From: CAYJRR01 sp964372275 [NCBI: uncultured bacterium]
GTDB taxonomy: Bacteria > CAYJRR01
DNA: 6,890 nt
Direction: 5' to 3'
Assembly: GCA_964372275.1 (NCBI GenBank)
Contig: CAYJRR010000180.1
Span: forward strand, 1-6,890
In this document: positions 4,584 through 6,890 of the stretch, one piece after another
Numbering within the stretch: the first letter of the stretch is position 1
How the letters are laid out: the number at the start of each line of letters is the position of its first letter
Notes under the pieces: model-generated
The model's database searches: none
What the model saw: the letters and a program-made list of their open reading frames with translations, nothing else
Told to the model about the DNA's origin: nothing
Position numbers and translations under genes: made by a program

Positions 4584-6890
4584 TTCCGACGGCGATCCCG
4601 CCGCCCCCGCCGAGTCCGCCCGGATCGCGCCCGCGCCGGCGGGTCTGCGCGAGCGCAGGCGCCGGCGGAGCACGGCAATCAGGTTCCGGATGTCGGCCGG
4701 CTTCACCACGTAATCGTTCATCCCCGCATCGAGGCACCGGGCGCGGTCGGCCTCGCTCGCCTTGGCGGTGAGCGCCACGATCGGAAGACTCGCCCATCGC
4801 GGACGGCGCCGGATTTCACGGGTGGCGGCCAGCCCGTCGATCTCCGGCATCATCACGTCCATGAAGACCAGGTCGATCTGCGGATTCCGCTCCAGCTCCG
4901 AATAGGCCTCCCGCGCGCCGGTCGCCGGGATCACCTGGACGCCGTGACGCTCGAGGAGCCCGGTGATCGCGTAGAGGTTTCGCGGATCGTCCTCCACCAC
5001 GAGCACCTTGCGTCCCGCGATCTCGACCGGAGCCTCGGCCTGCGCCGCCGCGACCGCATCCGACTCGGCCGCTGGCGACGGTTCGCGCGCGGTTCCGGCC
5101 TCGGGCATCGCGCCGATCGCTCCGGGTCCGGCCGCGATCTCCCCCGGCGCCCGCGGGGCTGCGGGATGCGCCGTGCCGAGCACCAGTCGCCGTGCCGCCT
5201 CCCCGACGAGCGGCAGGAACAGGATGAAGGTGCTGCCGATCCCGACGGTGCTTTGCAACGCGATCTCGCCCCCCAACACCCGCGCGTACTCACGACTGAT
5301 GGTGAGACCGAGACCCGTTCCGCCGTACTTCCGGGTGATCGTCGGGTCCCCCTGCTGGAACGCCTCGAACACGAGCTCCTGCTTCTCCGGCGGGATGCCG
5401 ACGCCGGTGTCCTCGACCGAGAACGCGATCACCTCGTCCGCACGTCGAAGCGAATCGCTCCGGTATTCCGAGCCCGCCGGCGCCGTCCGGATCCGGAAGT
5501 CGACACGCCCCTGCTCCGTGAACTTGAAGGCGTTGGCGAGCAGGTTGCGAAGGATCTGCTCCAGGAGCTGCCGGTCGGTGACGATGGCCTTCGGGAGGTC
5601 CGGCGCGATCTCGACCCCGAAGTCGAGTCCACGTTGCTGGGCCACCGGCCGGAAGTTCCGATCGACGAACTCCCGCAGCTCCTCGATCCGGTAGGGCTCG
5701 GGGTGGATCTCGATCCGGCCGGCCTCCACCTTCGACAGATCGAGGATCTGGTTGATCAGCGCCAGCAGGTCGCGGCCCGCGGCGTGGATCGTCGTGGCGT
5801 ACTCCTGCTGCTTCGAACTGAGATTTCCATCTTCGTTGGCCGCCAGCATCTGCGACAGGATCATCATGCTGTTCAGCGGCGTCCGGATCTCGTGAGACAT
5901 GTTCGCCAGGAACTGCGACTTGTAGCGGGAGACCTTCGACAGCTCCTGGGCCTTGATCTCCAACGAGCGGCCCGTGCGGGCGATCTCCTGGTTGCGCACT
6001 TCGAGGAGGCGGGCCTTGTCCTCCAGCTCCGCCCGTCGCCGCTCCAGCTCGACGTTCGATCCTTGCAACTGCTGCAGCAGCTCCTCGGTGCGCATGCTGG
6101 TGCCGATCAGGTTGATCGCGAGGCCGATGTTCAACATCAGCTGTTCGAGGAAGGAGAGCTGCACCGGCGAGAACTCGCTGAACGAAGCCAGCTCGATGAC
6201 GCCGCGCACCTGGTCCTCGAACAGCACCGGGAAGACGACGACGTTGCGAGGTGGGGCCTCCCCGAGCCCGGAGCTGATCGGAACGTAGTCGTCCGGAACG
6301 TGGGTCACCACGATCGGCTTCTTCTCCAGGGCGCACTGCCCGACCAGACCCTCCCCCACCCCGAACCGGTTCGAGAGGTGCTTGCGCCGTGCGAAGGCGT
6401 AGGTGCTGACCAGCTTCAGCACCGCGGAGCCGTCGGCCTCGGCGAGGTAGAAGGCGCCCAGCTGCCCGCCGACCACCGGCGTCAGCTCCGAGATCACCTG
6501 GGTGGTCAGCGATTGCAGGTCGCGCTGCCCCTGCATGATCCCGAAGAACTTGGCCAGGTTGGTCTTGAGCCAGTCCTGCTCCTTGTTGGTGCGGGTGGTG
6601 TCGCGGAGGTTCGCGATCATCTGGTTGATCGTGTCCTTCAATCCCAGGACCTCTCCCCGCGCCTCGACCGTGATCGTCCGCGAGAGGTCCCCCTGGATGA
6701 CGGCGGTGGCCACCTCGAAGATCGCCCGCACCTGCGTGGTCAGGTTCGCGGCGAGCTGGTTGACGTTGTCGGTCAGATCCCGCCACGTTCCGGCGGCGCC
6801 CGGCACCTTGGCCTGACCGCCCAGCCGCCCGTCGATCCCCACCTCCCGCGCCACCGTCGTCACCTGGTCGGCGAAGGTGCGCAGCGTGTC
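4581..6890 (-). CDS. Hybrid sensor histidine kinase, HAMP-GAF-HisKA-HATPase-receiver (N-terminus off the right edge)
   Basis: The frame is open at base 6890 and 769 C-terminal residues are present (numbered here from the edge). Residues 1-102 are HAMP-repeat sequence of the multi-HAMP hybrid kinase type (RLGGQAKVPGAAGTWRDLTD, then VNQLAANLTTQVRAI and GDLSRTITVEARGEV), so more HAMP units probably lie upstream. A GAF domain spans about 125-264, followed by a long coiled coil (about 268-321). HisKA has His333 in NMSHEIRTPLN. HATPase_c has Asn449/Asn453 in RNLLANAFKF, DTGVGI (494-499) and GGTGLGLTIS (523-532). An Ala/Pro-rich linker of about 60 residues leads to the receiver (627-744) with Asp678 in FMDVMMPEIDG and Lys730 in VVKPAD. 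No HPt domain follows the receiver. The catalytic motifs look intact. Membrane segments, if any, are outside the window. It is the first visible member of a three-gene signalling cluster. It may phosphorylate its own receiver and/or the N-terminal receiver of the next gene product; this is inferred from order. Confidence 0.93.
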   Translation of the reverse strand, partial: DTLRTFADQVTTVAREVGIDGRLGGQAKVPGAAGTWRDLTDNVNQLAANLTTQVRAIFEVATAVIQGDLSRTITVEARGEVLGLKDTINQMIANLRDTTRTNKEQDWLKTNLAKFFGIMQGQRDLQSLTTQVISELTPVVGGQLGAFYLAEADGSAVLKLVSTYAFARRKHLSNRFGVGEGLVGQCALEKKPIVVTHVPDDYVPISSGLGEAPPRNVVVFPVLFEDQVRGVIELASFSEFSPVQLSFLEQLMLNIGLAINLIGTSMRTEELLQQLQGSNVELERRRAELEDKARLLEVRNQEIARTGRSLEIKAQELSKVSRYKSQFLANMSHEIRTPLNSMMILSQMLAANEDGNLSSKQQEYATTIHAAGRDLLALINQILDLSKVEAGRIEIHPEPYRIEELREFVDRNFRPVAQQRGLDFGVEIAPDLPKAIVTDRQLLEQILRNLLANAFKFTEQGRVDFRIRTAPAGSEYRSDSLRRADEVIAFSVEDTGVGIPPEKQELVFEAFQQGDPTITRKYGGTGLGLTISREYARVLGGEIALQSTVGIGSTFILFLPLVGEAARRLVLGTAHPAAPRAPGEIAAGPGAIGAMPEAGTAREPSPAAESDAVAAAQAEAPVEIAGRKVLVVEDDPRNLYAITGLLERHGVQVIPATGAREAYSELERNPQIDLVFMDVMMPEIDGLAATREIRRRPRWASLPIVALTAKASEADRARCLDAGMNDYVVKPADIRNLIAVLRRRLRSRRPAGAGAIRADSAGAAGSPSE

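Noticed and set aside
4571-4678. Upstream in-frame start for the receiver-first kinase at 4678
   Set aside because: It would overlap the end of the hybrid kinase by about 100 nt and add an Arg-rich leader with no family match; the GTG at 4570 sits just before the receiver fold.
2591-4771. Plus-strand open frame of 726 codons opposite the receiver-first kinase
   Set aside because: It exactly mirrors a kinase with intact motifs. The product is rich in Arg, Pro, Asp and Leu and has no recognisable domain. Long mirror frames are a known effect of strong GC bias at third positions.
5290-6786. Minus-strand open frame of 498 codons inside the hybrid kinase
   Set aside because: It is an alternative frame of the kinase; all HAMP, GAF and kinase motifs are in the other frame and the product is Arg/Gly/Pro-rich.
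1-6890. Mobile elements, CRISPR arrays, tRNA, rRNA, toxin-antitoxin or defence genes
   Set aside because: No transposase, integrase, spaced direct repeats, cloverleaf or conserved rRNA stretch was recognised by eye on either strand. Reading by eye could miss a small or divergent RNA gene.

Overview
The window is GC-rich bacterial DNA (by eye clearly above 60 percent G+C, with strong G/C preference at third codon positions). All supported genes are read on the minus strand, so transcription runs from high to low coordinates. The lineage cannot be fixed from this piece. A lipoprotein signal, a Sec signal peptide, Shine-Dalgarno sites, GTG starts and a very domain-rich two-component repertoire suggest a GC-rich, probably Gram-negative, environmental bacterium (Myxococcota, Acidobacteria or a related candidate phylum). 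That is inference only.

Positions 6890 to 2085 hold three tightly packed signalling genes that look like the end of one operon. The first is the C-terminal 769 residues of a large hybrid sensor histidine kinase (HAMP repeats, GAF, HisKA, HATPase, receiver), whose N-terminus lies beyond the right edge. After a 10-nt gap comes a soluble kinase with the order receiver-PAS-PAS-HisKA-HATPase. Its stop overlaps the start of a stand-alone receiver protein in a GTGA junction. Each of the three proteins carries one receiver domain. No histidine phosphotransfer (HPt) protein and no DNA-binding or enzymatic output is encoded here. The arrangement fits a kinase-to-kinase cascade in which the hybrid kinase phosphorylates the N-terminal receiver of the second kinase, which passes the signal to the small receiver. 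The wiring is inferred from gene order only.

Positions 2084 to 1843 are a 242-nt intergenic gap with a hairpin just after the receiver gene, a few short palindromes and a run of eight G. Positions 1842 to 895 encode a 315-residue exported protein of unknown family with a clear signal peptide and a strong ribosome binding site. A GC-rich hairpin directly follows its stop codon.

Positions 894 to 743 are a second gap with two inverted repeats, one containing a perfect TTGACA on the minus strand. It precedes the last gene, a lipoprotein with a Pro/Thr linker, an NBR1-type Ig-like domain and the beginning of a GH71/GH99-like glycoside hydrolase domain, cut by the left edge. No mobile element, CRISPR array, tRNA or rRNA was seen. 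The most unusual points are the uncharacterised exported protein, the Ig-plus-glycosidase lipoprotein, the receiver-first kinase cascade, and a C8 tract placed so that a -1 slip would fuse the second kinase to its downstream receiver.
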